Origin: Modestobacter italicus
GTDB taxonomy: Bacteria; Actinomycetota; Actinomycetes; Mycobacteriales; Geodermatophilaceae
Length of the DNA: 64,000 bases
Reading direction: 5' to 3'
NCBI RefSeq assembly: GCF_019799965.1
Contig: NZ_JABGCJ010000004.1
Span: 434,001 to 498,000 of the forward strand
Part shown: positions 25,519-34,410 of the stretch, piece by piece
Numbering within the stretch: the stretch's first letter is position 1
How the letters are laid out: every line of letters starts with the position of its first letter
Notes under the pieces: generated by a model
Database searches by the model: none
The model's input: the letters and a program-made list of their open reading frames with translations, nothing else
Told to the model about the DNA's origin: nothing
Position numbers and translations under genes: made by a program

Positions 25519-26553
25519 CTGACCGCCAGCATCCGGGACGTCGCCGTCCACGCCGGCGTCTCGGTCGGCACGGTGAGCAACGTCCTCAACCGGCCCGACT
25601 CGGTCAGCCCCGCGACCCGCGAACGCGTGCTGAACGCCATCACCACCCTGGGGTTCGTGCGCAACGAGTCGGCCCGTCAGCTGCGCGCCGGCCACAGCCG
25701 CACCATCGGGCTCGTGGTGCTCGACATCGCCAACCCCTTCTTCACCGACGTCGCCCGCGGGGTGGAGGAGGTGGCCAACGCGCAGGGCCTGTCGGTGGTC
25801 CTGTGCAACTCCGACGGCAGGCCGGCCAAGGAGGCCGCCCACCTCGACGCGCTCACCGAGCAGCGAGTGCGGGGCGTCGTCCTCACCCCGACCGCCGACA
25901 TCTCCCCGCAGGTCCAGGCGCTGCGGCAGCGCGGCGTCCCGGTGGTGCTGCTGGACCGTCGCGCGCCCGGCGCCGACCAGTGCGCCGTGGCCGTGGACGA
26001 CGTCCTGGGTGGCCGGCTGGCCGCCGGCCACCTGCTCGACCAGGGGCACCGCCGGATCGCCTTCATCGGCGGCACCACCGGACTCCCGCAGCTGCAGGAG
26101 CGCTACCAGGGCGTCGCGGCCGCCGTCCGCGAGGGCACCGGCTCCGACGAGGCGCTCGCCGTCGTCACCCCCGACACGCTCACCGTGGCCGGTGGCCGTG
26201 AGGCCGCCGCACGCATCCTCCGGCTGCCTGCCGGGCAGCGCCCCACCGCGGCGGTCTGCGCGAACGACCTGCTGGCGATGGGCGTGCTCCAGGAGATGGT
26301 GCGCCAGCAGGTCCGGGTGCCCGACGACTTCGCCATCGTCGGCTACGACGACATCGACTACGCCGCGGCCGCCGCCGTCCCGCTGACCTCGGTCCGCAAG
26401 CCCCGCGAGGAACTGGGCCGCCGGGCGGCCGAGCTGCTGCTGGACGAGGCTGCAGCCGAGGGCCACCAGCACCAGCAACCGGTCTTCGAGCCCGTGCTCG
26501 TCGCCCGCGAGTCCAGCACGGCCCGGCACCTCAGCCGGTCCGTGGCGAGCTGA
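25519..26553 (+). CDS. LacI family regulator of rhamnose catabolism
   Basis: A 344-residue LacI-family repressor. To contain the whole helix-turn-helix (SIRDVAVHAGVSVGTVSNVL) translation must start at CTG 25519: there is no ATG, GTG or TTG in this frame between the stop TAG at 25465 and GTG 25573, and starting at 25573 would delete most of the DNA-binding helices. GAGGGGGC lies five bases before the CTG. The effector domain has LVVLDIANPFFTDVARG, GVVLTPTADIS, HRRIAFIGG and DDFAIVGYDDIDYAAA. It is divergent from rhaM, with a palindrome between them; control of the rhamnose operon is inferred. Confidence 0.85.
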   Translation: MTASIRDVAVHAGVSVGTVSNVLNRPDSVSPATRERVLNAITTLGFVRNESARQLRAGHSRTIGLVVLDIANPFFTDVARGVEEVANAQGLSVVLCNSDGRPAKEAAHLDALTEQRVRGVVLTPTADISPQVQALRQRGVPVVLLDRRAPGADQCAVAVDDVLGGRLAAGHLLDQGHRRIAFIGGTTGLPQLQERYQGVAAAVREGTGSDEALAVVTPDTLTVAGGREAAARILRLPAGQRPTAAVCANDLLAMGVLQEMVRQQVRVPDDFAIVGYDDIDYAAAAAVPLTSVRKPREELGRRAAELLLDEAAAEGHQHQQPVFEPVLVARESSTARHLSRSVAS

Positions 26554-26566
26554 GCGGAGGTCTCAG

Positions 26567-27340
26567 TTGAAGGTCGCACTCTTCGCCACCTGCCTGGTCG
26601 ACACGATGACGCCGACCGTCGCCCACGCCACCGCCGCGCTGCTGCAGCGGCTGGGGCAGGAGGTCGTCGTCCCACCGACGCAGGCCTGTTGCGGTCAGAT
26701 GCACGTCAACACCGGCTACCGGCGCGAGGCGGTGTCGATCGTGGCCAACCACGTGCGGGCCTTCGCCGGCGCGGAGGTGATCGTCGCGCCGTCCGGCTCG
26801 TGCGTGGCCTCGATCCACCACCAGCAGGCCGCCGTCGCCCGGCGGGCCGGGGACGAGGCGCTCGCCCAGGCCGCCGAGGAGCTGGCCGACCGCACGTACG
26901 AGCTGTCCCAGTTCCTGGTCGACGTGCTGGGGGTGACCGACGTCGGCGCCTACTACCCGCACCGGGTCACCTACCACCCGACCTGCCACTCGCTGCGGCT
27001 GCTCCGGGTCGGCGACGCGCCGCTGCAGCTGCTGCGGGCGGTGCGCGGGCTGGAGCTGGTGGAGCTGCCCGGCGCCGAGCAGTGCTGCGGTTTCGGGGGC
27101 ACGTTCGCGGTGAAGAACGCCGACACGTCGACCGCGATGCTCACCGACAAGATGGCCAACGTGCTGTCCACGCACGCCGAGGTCTGCACCGCCGGGGACG
27201 CCTCCTGCCTGATGCACATCGGCGGCGGCCTCTCCCGGCTCCGGGCCGGCACCCGCACGGTGCACCTGGCCGAGATCCTCGCCTCGACGGAGGAAGCAGT
27301 GACCCCTGACCAGCGCACCGAGCCGGCGGTGACCGCGTGA
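26567..27340 (+). CDS. lutA: L-lactate utilization protein LutA
   Basis: A 257-residue iron-sulfur oxidoreductase subunit with two CCG domains: QACCGQMHVN and EQCCGFGGTFAVKN, the latter preceded by YHPTCHS. LutABC oxidises L-lactate to pyruvate at the membrane. Start is TTG 26567 with GCGGAGG upstream, 13 bp after the LacI gene stop, so readthrough from the regulator is possible. The stop overlaps the lutB start. The rhamnose pathway next to it makes lactate, which gives the neighbourhood a joint metabolic sense. Confidence 0.9.
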   Translation: MKVALFATCLVDTMTPTVAHATAALLQRLGQEVVVPPTQACCGQMHVNTGYRREAVSIVANHVRAFAGAEVIVAPSGSCVASIHHQQAAVARRAGDEALAQAAEELADRTYELSQFLVDVLGVTDVGAYYPHRVTYHPTCHSLRLLRVGDAPLQLLRAVRGLELVELPGAEQCCGFGGTFAVKNADTSTAMLTDKMANVLSTHAEVCTAGDASCLMHIGGGLSRLRAGTRTVHLAEILASTEEAVTPDQRTEPAVTA

Positions 27341-28806
27341 CCGCCGTCGACCTGGGCATGCCCGGCCTGCCCACCGCACCCCGGGGGGTGGGGCACCTGC
27401 GCGGCACGCAGTCCTTCCCGGACGCCGCCCGCGGGGCGCTGCGCAACGGCCAGCTGCGGGCCAACCTCGGCCACGCGACCAGCACCATCCGCGGCAAGCG
27501 GGCCGCGGTGGTGGGCGAGCTGCCCGACTGGGAGCAGCTGCGCGCCGCGGGCAAGGCGCTCAAGACCGCCACGATGGCCCGCCTGGACGACCACCTGGAG
27601 GAGCTCGAGCGCCAGGTGACCGCCCGCGGCGGCGTCGTCCACTGGGCCCGCGACGCGAACGAGGCCAACGAGATCGTCACCCGGCTGGTGCTGGCCACCG
27701 GCACGTCCGAGGTGGTCAAGGTCAAGTCGATGGCCACCCAGGAGATCGGCCTCAACGAGGCGCTGGAGGGCGCCGGGCTCGACGTCTTCGAGACCGACCT
27801 CGCCGAGCTGATCGTGCAGCTGGGGGAGGACAGCCCGTCGCACATCCTGGTGCCGGCGATCCACAAGAACCGCGCGGAGATCCGGGAGATCTTCGCCCGC
27901 ACCATCCCGGGCGTCGACCCCGGCCTGACCGACGACCCCCGCCAGCTGGCGATGGCCGCCCGGGCGCACCTGCGCGAGCGGTTCCTGCGGGCCCGGGTCG
28001 CGGTCAGCGGCGCGAACTTCGGCGTCGCCGAGACCGGCACGCTCACCGTGGTGGAGTCCGAGGGCAACGGCCGGATGTGCCTGACCCTCCCGGAGACGCT
28101 GATCACCGTGATGGGGATCGAGAAGGTGGTGCCGACCTGGCGCGACCTGGAGGTCTTCCTGCAGCTGCTGCCGCGCTCCTCCACCGGCGAGCGGATGAAC
28201 CCCTACACCTCGACCTGGGCCGGCGTCACACCCGGCGACGGGCCGCAGGAGTTCCACCTGGTGCTGCTGGACAACGGCCGGACGGCGGTGCTCGCCGACG
28301 AGGTGGGCCGCGAGGCGCTGCACTGCATCCGCTGCTCGGCCTGCCTGAACGTCTGCCCGGTGTACGAGCGGGCCGGCGGGCACTCCTACGGCTCGGTCTA
28401 CCCGGGGCCGATCGGCGCGGTGCTCTCCCCGATGCTCACCGGCGTCGAGGACAACGCCTCGCTGCCCTACGCCTCCTCACTGTGCGGCGCCTGCTACGAC
28501 GTCTGCCCGGTGGCGATCGACATCCCGTCGATCCTGGTCCACCTGCGCGGCGAGCACGTCGAGGCGCAGGAGCGGCCGACGGCCGAGGCGGTCGCCTTCC
28601 GCGGCCTCGCGAAGGCGATGTCGCACCCCCGGCTGTGGCACCTGGCCCAGCGGGGAGCCCGGCTGGGCCGGCTGTTCTCCCGTGGGCGGCCCACGCTGCC
28701 CAACGCGCTGCCGCCGCCGGTCTCCGGCTGGACCCGCAGCCGCGACCTGCCCACCCCGCCGGCGAAGACGTTCGTCCAGCAGTGGACCGAGGAGCACCGG
28801 TCGTGA
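27337..28806 (+). CDS. lutB: L-lactate utilization protein LutB
   Basis: A 489-residue iron-sulfur protein. An N-terminal LUD domain (RDANEANEIVTRLV, GANFGVAETGTLTVVESEGNGR) is followed by two 4Fe-4S motifs, CIRCSACLNVCPVY (about 329-342) and CGACYDVCPVAIDIP, which carry electrons from lactate oxidation. GTG 27337 overlaps lutA by 4 nt. A 14-bp CACGTG-centred motif, found twice more in the window, lies just after the stop. Confidence 0.92.
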   Translation: MTAVDLGMPGLPTAPRGVGHLRGTQSFPDAARGALRNGQLRANLGHATSTIRGKRAAVVGELPDWEQLRAAGKALKTATMARLDDHLEELERQVTARGGVVHWARDANEANEIVTRLVLATGTSEVVKVKSMATQEIGLNEALEGAGLDVFETDLAELIVQLGEDSPSHILVPAIHKNRAEIREIFARTIPGVDPGLTDDPRQLAMAARAHLRERFLRARVAVSGANFGVAETGTLTVVESEGNGRMCLTLPETLITVMGIEKVVPTWRDLEVFLQLLPRSSTGERMNPYTSTWAGVTPGDGPQEFHLVLLDNGRTAVLADEVGREALHCIRCSACLNVCPVYERAGGHSYGSVYPGPIGAVLSPMLTGVEDNASLPYASSLCGACYDVCPVAIDIPSILVHLRGEHVEAQERPTAEAVAFRGLAKAMSHPRLWHLAQRGARLGRLFSRGRPTLPNALPPPVSGWTRSRDLPTPPAKTFVQQWTEEHRS

Positions 28807-28809
28807 GTG

Positions 28810-28823
28810 GTTCCACGTGCAAC
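28810..28823. repeat. parS-like 14-mer GTTCCACGTGCAAC, copy 1
   Basis: This near-palindrome around CACGTG occurs in three exact copies in the window (28810, 40122 reversed, 51032). It differs from the common chromosomal parS core GTTTCACGTGAAAC at two positions. This copy is between lutB and lutC. Confidence 0.45.
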
Positions 28824-28840
28824 ACGAACGGCGGACGACG

Positions 28841-29479
28841 GTGAGCGCCCGTGAGGAGGTGCTGGGCCGGATCCGTCAGGCACTGGGCGGCGAGGACCGG
28901 ACGCCGGCGCCCGAGGTGGTCCGCGACTACCGGCTCACCGACGGCCGGCCCGCCGGGGACGCCGAGCTGCTGGCCCTGCTGGTCGACCGGGTGGAGGACT
29001 ACCGCGCCACCGTGCTGTGCTGCTCGCCGGCGGAGGTCGCCGCGACGGTGCGGGCCGCTCTGGACCGGGGGCTGGGCACCGGGTGGGCGGCCGGCGACGT
29101 CGTCGTCGCGCCCGGGCTCGCCGCGGAGTGGCGGCCGGCCGGCTGCGATGTGGACGACGAGCGGCCGGCGGTGCAGCTGGCCGAGCGGGCGGCCTCGGTC
29201 ACCGCGGTGGCCGTGGCGATCGCCGAGACCGGCACGCTGGTGCTGGACGGCTCCCCCGCCTGCGGACGGCGGGCGCTGTCCCTGCTGCCGGACTGCCTGG
29301 TCTGCGTCGTCACCGCCGACCAGGTGGTGGGCAGCGTGCCCGAAGGGCTGGCCCGGCTGGACCCGCTGCGCCCGCTGACCATGGTCAGCGGGCCGTCGGC
29401 GACCAGCGACATCGAGCTGCAGCGGGTCGAGGGCGTGCACGGCCCACGCACGCTCGTGGTGGTGCTGGTCGGCGGCTGA
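28841..29479 (+). CDS. lutC: L-lactate utilization protein LutC (LUD domain)
   Basis: A 212-residue LUD-domain protein (SAREEVLGRIRQAL at the start; ETGTLVLDGSPACGRRALSLLPD and CVVTADQVVGSVPEG characteristic of LutC). It completes the LutABC lactate oxidase set. GTG 28841 fits the family start; GTG 28817, inside the CACGTG motif, is an alternative. It ends at a 14-bp palindrome shared with the convergent LCP gene. Confidence 0.88.
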   Translation: MSAREEVLGRIRQALGGEDRTPAPEVVRDYRLTDGRPAGDAELLALLVDRVEDYRATVLCCSPAEVAATVRAALDRGLGTGWAAGDVVVAPGLAAEWRPAGCDVDDERPAVQLAERAASVTAVAVAIAETGTLVLDGSPACGRRALSLLPDCLVCVVTADQVVGSVPEGLARLDPLRPLTMVSGPSATSDIELQRVEGVHGPRTLVVVLVGG

Positions 29480-29486
29480 TCAGCCG
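29473..29486. terminator. Stop-codon palindrome between lutC and the LCP gene
   Basis: CGGCTGATCAGCCG is a perfect 14-bp palindrome containing both stop codons (TGA 29477-29479 and its opposite-strand counterpart 29480-29482). The genes abut with no spacer. Confidence 0.55.
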
Positions 29487-31129
29487 TTGCGGGTCGGGGG
29501 CTGCCCCTCGGCCAGGGCGGCCTGCGCCTGCGCCGGGTCGTAGGCGCAGGCGTCGCTGACCTCGGCGGCCGGGTCCTGCGCCGCGCTCGGAGCCGGCGCG
29601 CTGCTCGTCCCGGGATCGCCCGACGGGGCGGCCGACGACGACGGCGCGGACGACGGGGCCGTCGTCCCGGCGGCCGGTGAGGTGTCCGACGGGCCGGCCA
29701 GCGCCTGCTGGACCAGGGCGCGGATCCGGTCGTAGTCCGGGTAGGCGGGGTCGATCACCGTGTCGTCGAAGACCACGCTGCGGATCGGGGCGTCCTTCAC
29801 CCGCAGGCCCAGCTCGACGACGTCGCCCAGCACCCCCTGCGGCACGTCGGTGGAGACGATGTCCTGGGTGGTCGCGGCGAGCTGCTGGAACCGGGTCAGC
29901 AGGGTCATCGGGTCGGCGGCGTCGACGATGGCGTCGAGGACGCACCGCTGGCGGTCCATCCGCTGGTAGTCCGTCAGCTTGAACCGGCCACGGCTGTAGG
30001 CCAGCGCCGTGGCGCCGTCCATGTGCTGGTCGGGCCCGGGGGCGATGTAGGCGTCCGGCAGGATGCCGAGGGTCGGCTCGCCGCCCACCGGGACGTAGTA
30101 GTTCACGTCGACGGTGATGCCGCCCAGGGCGTCGACCAGCTGACTGAACCCGTCGAGGTTGACCAGCACGTAGTAGTCGATGTGCAGGCCGAGCGCCTCG
30201 CCGACCCCGAGCTTCAGGAAGTCCGCCCCCGGGTCGTCGGTGGGGCCCAGGATGTCGGGGTACCAGGCCGGGCCGTTGCGGTAGACGGCGTTGAGCAGGC
30301 TCTCGCTCTCGCTGCCGGCGTCGAACCCGTCGGGGTAGACCTCGGCGAGCGGACTGTCGGCCGGGAAGGGCAGCTCCTCCAGGTTGCGGGGGAGGCTGAA
30401 CAGCGTCGTCGCCCCGGTCTCCAGCTGGACGTTGGCGACGATCACCGTGTCGGTGCGGACGCCCTCCCGGCCCTCGCCACCGTCGCCCCCCAGCAGCAGG
30501 ACGTTGAGCTCCTCGCGGTCCCCGAAGAGGTCCCTGCCGTCGGCCGGGTCGGTGACGGTGGCGCTGTCCCCGTCGGCGAAGACGGTGTCCACCAGGTCCC
30601 GCTGCGCGTCGGCGATCCGCACGGCCCAGACGGCCGGGACGACGACGGCCAGGCACAGCGCCAGGACGACGAGGCCACCGACGGCGTGCTGCCAGCCCCG
30701 CACCCGCCGGGGGAGCACCGCGCGGTAGCCGGTCACGACGACGGCCAGCCAGGCCAGCGCCACGACGCAGATGCCGCCGATCACCCAGAGCAGCGCGGTG
30801 GAGTCGACCGCGAACCGGATCGTGTCGCGCCAGCCGACGGTGGCCAGCCAGACGCCGCCGGCCAGCAGCAGGAGGAACAAGGTGAGGACGACGGCGCCGA
30901 GCCGGCGTCGTCCGCTGGCCAGGAAGGCGGTGCCGGGGACCACCGCGCCCAGCACCGTGAGCCCCAGCGCCGGGCCGAAGCCGGACGCGGCATGCCGCCG
31001 GCCACTGTGCGCGGACCGGTCGTCGTCGGCGAGCGGCAGGCCCGTGGTCGCGTGGACGTCGACCGGGTCGATCCGCTCGGTGTCGCCGGGCCGCCACCGG
31101 TGGCTCCCGTGCTGGTTCTCCTCGCTCAT
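29480..31129 (-). CDS. LytR-CpsA-Psr (LCP) family cell-envelope protein
   Basis: A 549-residue membrane protein that probably attaches undecaprenyl-linked glycopolymers to peptidoglycan. Four hydrophobic segments occur within residues ~50-185, followed by the LCP catalytic domain: RTDTVIVANVQ, FSLPRN with the conserved Arg, NAVYRNGPAWYP, INYYVLVNLDGF-type segment (YYVLVNLDGFSQLVDALGGI) and ALAYSRGRFKLTDYQRMDRQR. Single-pass LCP proteins are more usual, so the four-helix N-terminus is notable. A ~70-residue Pro/Ser/Ala-rich tail follows. ATG 31129. Confidence 0.9.
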   Translation of the reverse strand: MSEENQHGSHRWRPGDTERIDPVDVHATTGLPLADDDRSAHSGRRHAASGFGPALGLTVLGAVVPGTAFLASGRRRLGAVVLTLFLLLLAGGVWLATVGWRDTIRFAVDSTALLWVIGGICVVALAWLAVVVTGYRAVLPRRVRGWQHAVGGLVVLALCLAVVVPAVWAVRIADAQRDLVDTVFADGDSATVTDPADGRDLFGDREELNVLLLGGDGGEGREGVRTDTVIVANVQLETGATTLFSLPRNLEELPFPADSPLAEVYPDGFDAGSESESLLNAVYRNGPAWYPDILGPTDDPGADFLKLGVGEALGLHIDYYVLVNLDGFSQLVDALGGITVDVNYYVPVGGEPTLGILPDAYIAPGPDQHMDGATALAYSRGRFKLTDYQRMDRQRCVLDAIVDAADPMTLLTRFQQLAATTQDIVSTDVPQGVLGDVVELGLRVKDAPIRSVVFDDTVIDPAYPDYDRIRALVQQALAGPSDTSPAAGTTAPSSAPSSSAAPSGDPGTSSAPAPSAAQDPAAEVSDACAYDPAQAQAALAEGQPPTRNG

Positions 31130-31352
31130 GCGGCGGCCAGGTGTCCGGTCATCTGGTCATGTTCCCACTGCTGGGTGGACGGATGCCGCTCAGATCGTCC
31201 GGGCTCACCCGCACGGGCGGACGCGCTGTGATCTGCCCGGCGCCGGCACGACTGGACCGCGGGCCGGCGGGTACCCCATCACCCGACGCCGGTCACCCAC
31301 CGCCGGCGCCGGAACCTGGCCCTCGGCCGGGCCGTTGTCCCGGTCACGTGGT

Positions 31353-31379
31353 TACGGTGCCGTAGGTTACGGGACCGTA
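31353..31379. promoter_or_regulatory. Two TACGG-NN-CCGTA palindromes upstream of the acyl-ACP desaturase
   Basis: TACGGTGCCGTA (31353-31364) and TACGGGACCGTA (31368-31379) are two 12-bp dyads 15 bp apart, 24 bp before the desaturase GTG. The repetition and position suggest binding by a dimeric (TetR-like) repressor of fatty-acid desaturation. The rest of the 31130-31402 intergenic region shows no gene. Confidence 0.6.
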
Positions 31380-31402
31380 GGTGGTCGACCAGGGAGGTCC
31401 AC

Positions 31403-32365
31403 GTGTCGGAGACGTCGCCGCAGGGCGCACTGCTCATCGAGCTCGAGCCGGTGGTCGAGGAGAACCTCAACCGGCACATCGGCCTGGCGCAGGAATGGCA
31501 CCCGCACGACTACGTCCCGTGGTCGCAGGGGCGTGACTTCGCCTTCCTCGGCGGCGAGGACTGGGCCCCCGAGCAGTCGAAGCTGGACGAGACGGCCAAG
31601 GCCGCGATGTTCACCAACCTGCTCACCGAGGACAACCTGCCCAGCTACCACCGGGAGATCGCCACCCGGTTCGGCCGGGACGGCGCCTGGGGCACCTGGG
31701 TCGGTCGCTGGACGGCGGAGGAGAACCGGCACGGCATCGCCCTCCGCGACTACCTGGTGGTCACCCGCGGGGTCGACCCGGTCGAGCTCGAGCGCGCCCG
31801 GATGGACTACATGACCTCCGGCTACGACTCCGGGGACAAGACCCCGCTGGAGGCGGTCGCCTACGTCTCGTTCCAGGAGCTGGCCACCCGGGTGAGCCAC
31901 CGGAACACCGGCAAGGCCACCGGCGACCCGATCGCCGACCGGCTGCTCGCCCGGATCGCCAAGGACGAGAACCTGCACATGGTCTTCTACCGCAACATCG
32001 TCTCCGCGGCGTTCGACATCGCCCCGGACGAGACGATGCGCGCGGTCGCCGACGAGGTCATGCGCTTCGAGATGCCCGGCGCCTCGATGGCCGGCTTCCG
32101 CAAGAACTCGGTGCTCATCGCCAAGGCCGGCATCTACGACCTGCGGCTGCACCACGACGAGGTCATCTCCCCGGTGCTGCGCGCCTGGAAGGTGTTCGAG
32201 CGCACCAACCTCGGCCCCGAGGGCGAGCGCGCCCGCGAGGAGCTGGCCCAGTTCATGGTCGGGCTGGACGCGCAGGCGACCAAGTTCGTCGAGAGCCGCG
32301 AGCGGATGCGCGCCCGGATGCAGGCGAAGTCCGACACCGAGATCGCCCCGCTCTCCCAGGCCTGA
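31403..32365 (+). CDS. Acyl-[acyl-carrier-protein] desaturase
   Basis: A 320-residue soluble di-iron desaturase of the plant stearoyl-ACP type, as in mycobacterial DesA proteins. Di-iron ligands are seen in WTAEENRHGIALRDY (EENRH) and AKDENLHMVFY (DENLH), each an E/DxxH pair. It inserts a double bond into an acyl chain. GTG 31403 has AGGGAGG upstream. Two palindromes lie directly before it. It converges with the secreted hydrolase gene through a strong hairpin. Confidence 0.92.
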   Translation: MSETSPQGALLIELEPVVEENLNRHIGLAQEWHPHDYVPWSQGRDFAFLGGEDWAPEQSKLDETAKAAMFTNLLTEDNLPSYHREIATRFGRDGAWGTWVGRWTAEENRHGIALRDYLVVTRGVDPVELERARMDYMTSGYDSGDKTPLEAVAYVSFQELATRVSHRNTGKATGDPIADRLLARIAKDENLHMVFYRNIVSAAFDIAPDETMRAVADEVMRFEMPGASMAGFRKNSVLIAKAGIYDLRLHHDEVISPVLRAWKVFERTNLGPEGERAREELAQFMVGLDAQATKFVESRERMRARMQAKSDTEIAPLSQA

Positions 32366-32378
32366 GGCGAGCGGCGGT

Positions 32379-32408
32379 GGACCTGCTGCCCCTCAGGGCA
32401 GCAGGTCC
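32379..32408. terminator. Bidirectional terminator with a stop codon in the loop
   Basis: GGACCTGCTGCCC (32379-32391) pairs perfectly with 32396-32408 around CTCA. The hydrolase stop codon (32393-32395) is in the loop and its last codons form the right arm. Confidence 0.8.
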
Positions 32409-34354
32409 AGGGCGGCGAGGGCGGCCACCAGGCCCAGCGCGGCCACGCCCGTGCCCAGCACCCAGGGCAGCGCCAGCACCGGCGCGCGATCGACCCGGCC
32501 GCGCGGGAGGGCCAGGACCAGTCCGCCGGTCGCGAGCAACGCGGCGACGACGGGCAGCCAGAGCAGCCAGGCGGCGGCTGCTGGCAGTCCGAAGCCGAGC
32601 ACCAGCTCGTCCACGGCGAGGGTGTCGCGGATGACGAGGGCGAGCGCTGCGAGGGCCGCCAGGCCCACCGCCGCGGCCGTCGCCGCCAGCGCGGCCGGTG
32701 CCCGGCGACGTCCGCCGCTGCCCCGTCGGCGGCTGCGCACCAGCGCGACCCCGAGCCCGGCGAGCCCCGCTAGCAGCCCGGTCACCGCGGCGGCCAGCCC
32801 GGACGACACCGGGGTGACGCCGTCGGTGGCCAGCCGGTACACCCCGGAGGTCAGGTGGACGTCGTCGTCCAGCACGACGTCCACCGGCCCGAGCCCGGCC
32901 AGGCACCGGGTGTCCGGGGTGCGGTGCGGGTCGTCGAGGAAGGCCACCGCGATGCTGGGCGCGCAGTCGCCCTGCAGAGAGGGTGTGTGGCCCTGCCCGG
33001 GCACCTCGACGAAGGTCGCGTCGCCGAGCCGCGCGGCGAGCGCCCGGCCGGTCTCCGGCAGGGTGATCGGGTCGTACTGCCCGGCCATCACCAGCACGGG
33101 CACGTCGCTGACCACAGGCGCCGCTGCCTCGGGCCGGGCCGGCACACCCCAGGCGCGGCAGACCTCCCGGTCCGCCCCGAGCCACAGCAGCCGGGTCGCC
33201 GCCCGCCCGGCCAGCGCCCCGGCGTCGGCCTCCGCGGCGGCGTCGGTGCTCATCGGCACCATCTCGGCGCACTGCACCGAGTAGTAGAGGCCCAGTGCGG
33301 TCCGGGTCAGCTCCACCAGCGCGGCGTCCGCGACCGGCCGGGCGGCACCGGCGTCGCCGTCCCCCAGCCGGTCCACCAGCAGCGGGACGTACCGGATGAG
33401 CTGCGGGTCGTAGAGGGCGTTGAACACCGCGGAGACCAGGTCGTCGCCGGTCAGCCGCAGGGTCACCGGTCCGCCGGTGTCAGGGTGGGTGGCGGCCACC
33501 TCCAGCGGCTGCTCGTCCAGCCGGGCCGCGGCGGCGGCCAGCGCGGTGTCCAGCCGCGGGTGGGCCCGGGCGCAGGCGGCATCGGCCGCGCAGGTGGCGA
33601 CCAGCCGGTCCCATGCCGCCTGCAGGCCCGCGACCAGGCGGTCGTACTCGGGCACGTCGGTGGGCACGGCGGAGTCCAGCAGCAGGCTGCGCACCCCCTC
33701 GGGGTGGTCGCGCAGCACGGTCAGCATCAGCCGGGTGCTGTACGACAACCCCCACAGGTCCCACTCGTCGTGTCCGAGGGCGACCCGCAGGTCGGCGACG
33801 TCCGCGGCGTTCTCCGCCGTCGTGTAGGCGGCCAGGTCCACGCCGTCGGCACGCAGCCGGTCTGCGCAGGCCCGCGCGGCGGCGACCTGGACGGTGGTCT
33901 CCCGGGCCGGCGGGTCCGCGGTGGTCAGCCCGGTGATGAACGCCTGGCCGAGCTCCGGGCAGGTGAGCGCGGGCTCGGAGTTGCCGGTGCCCCGCTGCTC
34001 CAGCACCACCACGTCCCGGTCCCGCGCGTAGGCCGAGCCCGCCAGTCCGGTCAGACCGCCGCTGGCCGAACCCGGGCCGCCGGCCGTGACGAGCACCGGG
34101 GCGGCGGTGGGGTCGTCCACCTCGCTGTGCAGCACGGCGACGAGCAGCTCGACGTGGTCGCCGTCCGGGTCATGCCGGGACTCCGGGACGGCGAACCGGG
34201 CGCACTCGACCCGGCCGGCGTCGGGCACCGGCATCGGGCAGTCCACCGGCCGCAACGGGGTGCCGGTGAACGCCGAGGTCGGCGCGGCGGCCGCTGGGGC
34301 GGTGCCGCCCAGCACGAGCAGCACGAGCGCGAGCAGGGCCGCGGGTCTGCGCAC
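32393..34354 (-). CDS. Secreted alpha/beta hydrolase (TAP-like) with C-terminal membrane segments
   Basis: A 653-residue protein. A signal peptide (about 1-24, RPAALLALVLLVLGGTAPAAA) leads into an alpha/beta hydrolase of the tripeptidyl-aminopeptidase (SlpD/E) type: oxyanion TAGGPGSASG, VVVLEQRGTGNSEP, nucleophile Ser about 204 in WGLSYSTR, Asp about 427 in GQYDPITLPE and His about 456 in PGQGHTPSLQ, with the TAP-like C-terminal domain. Unlike typical members (~500 aa), residues ~505-650 add four hydrophobic segments that would anchor the enzyme in the membrane. GTG 34354; the ribosome site is weak. It is divergent from xth. Confidence 0.85.
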   Translation of the reverse strand: MRRPAALLALVLLVLGGTAPAAAAPTSAFTGTPLRPVDCPMPVPDAGRVECARFAVPESRHDPDGDHVELLVAVLHSEVDDPTAAPVLVTAGGPGSASGGLTGLAGSAYARDRDVVVLEQRGTGNSEPALTCPELGQAFITGLTTADPPARETTVQVAAARACADRLRADGVDLAAYTTAENAADVADLRVALGHDEWDLWGLSYSTRLMLTVLRDHPEGVRSLLLDSAVPTDVPEYDRLVAGLQAAWDRLVATCAADAACARAHPRLDTALAAAAARLDEQPLEVAATHPDTGGPVTLRLTGDDLVSAVFNALYDPQLIRYVPLLVDRLGDGDAGAARPVADAALVELTRTALGLYYSVQCAEMVPMSTDAAAEADAGALAGRAATRLLWLGADREVCRAWGVPARPEAAAPVVSDVPVLVMAGQYDPITLPETGRALAARLGDATFVEVPGQGHTPSLQGDCAPSIAVAFLDDPHRTPDTRCLAGLGPVDVVLDDDVHLTSGVYRLATDGVTPVSSGLAAAVTGLLAGLAGLGVALVRSRRRGSGGRRRAPAALAATAAAVGLAALAALALVIRDTLAVDELVLGFGLPAAAAWLLWLPVVAALLATGGLVLALPRGRVDRAPVLALPWVLGTGVAALGLVAALAALDLLP

Positions 34355-34410
34355 GGCGCGCAGGCTAGCGGCCGCAGGCGTCCGGTGGGCGCCGCCTAAG
34401 GTCGACGGTC

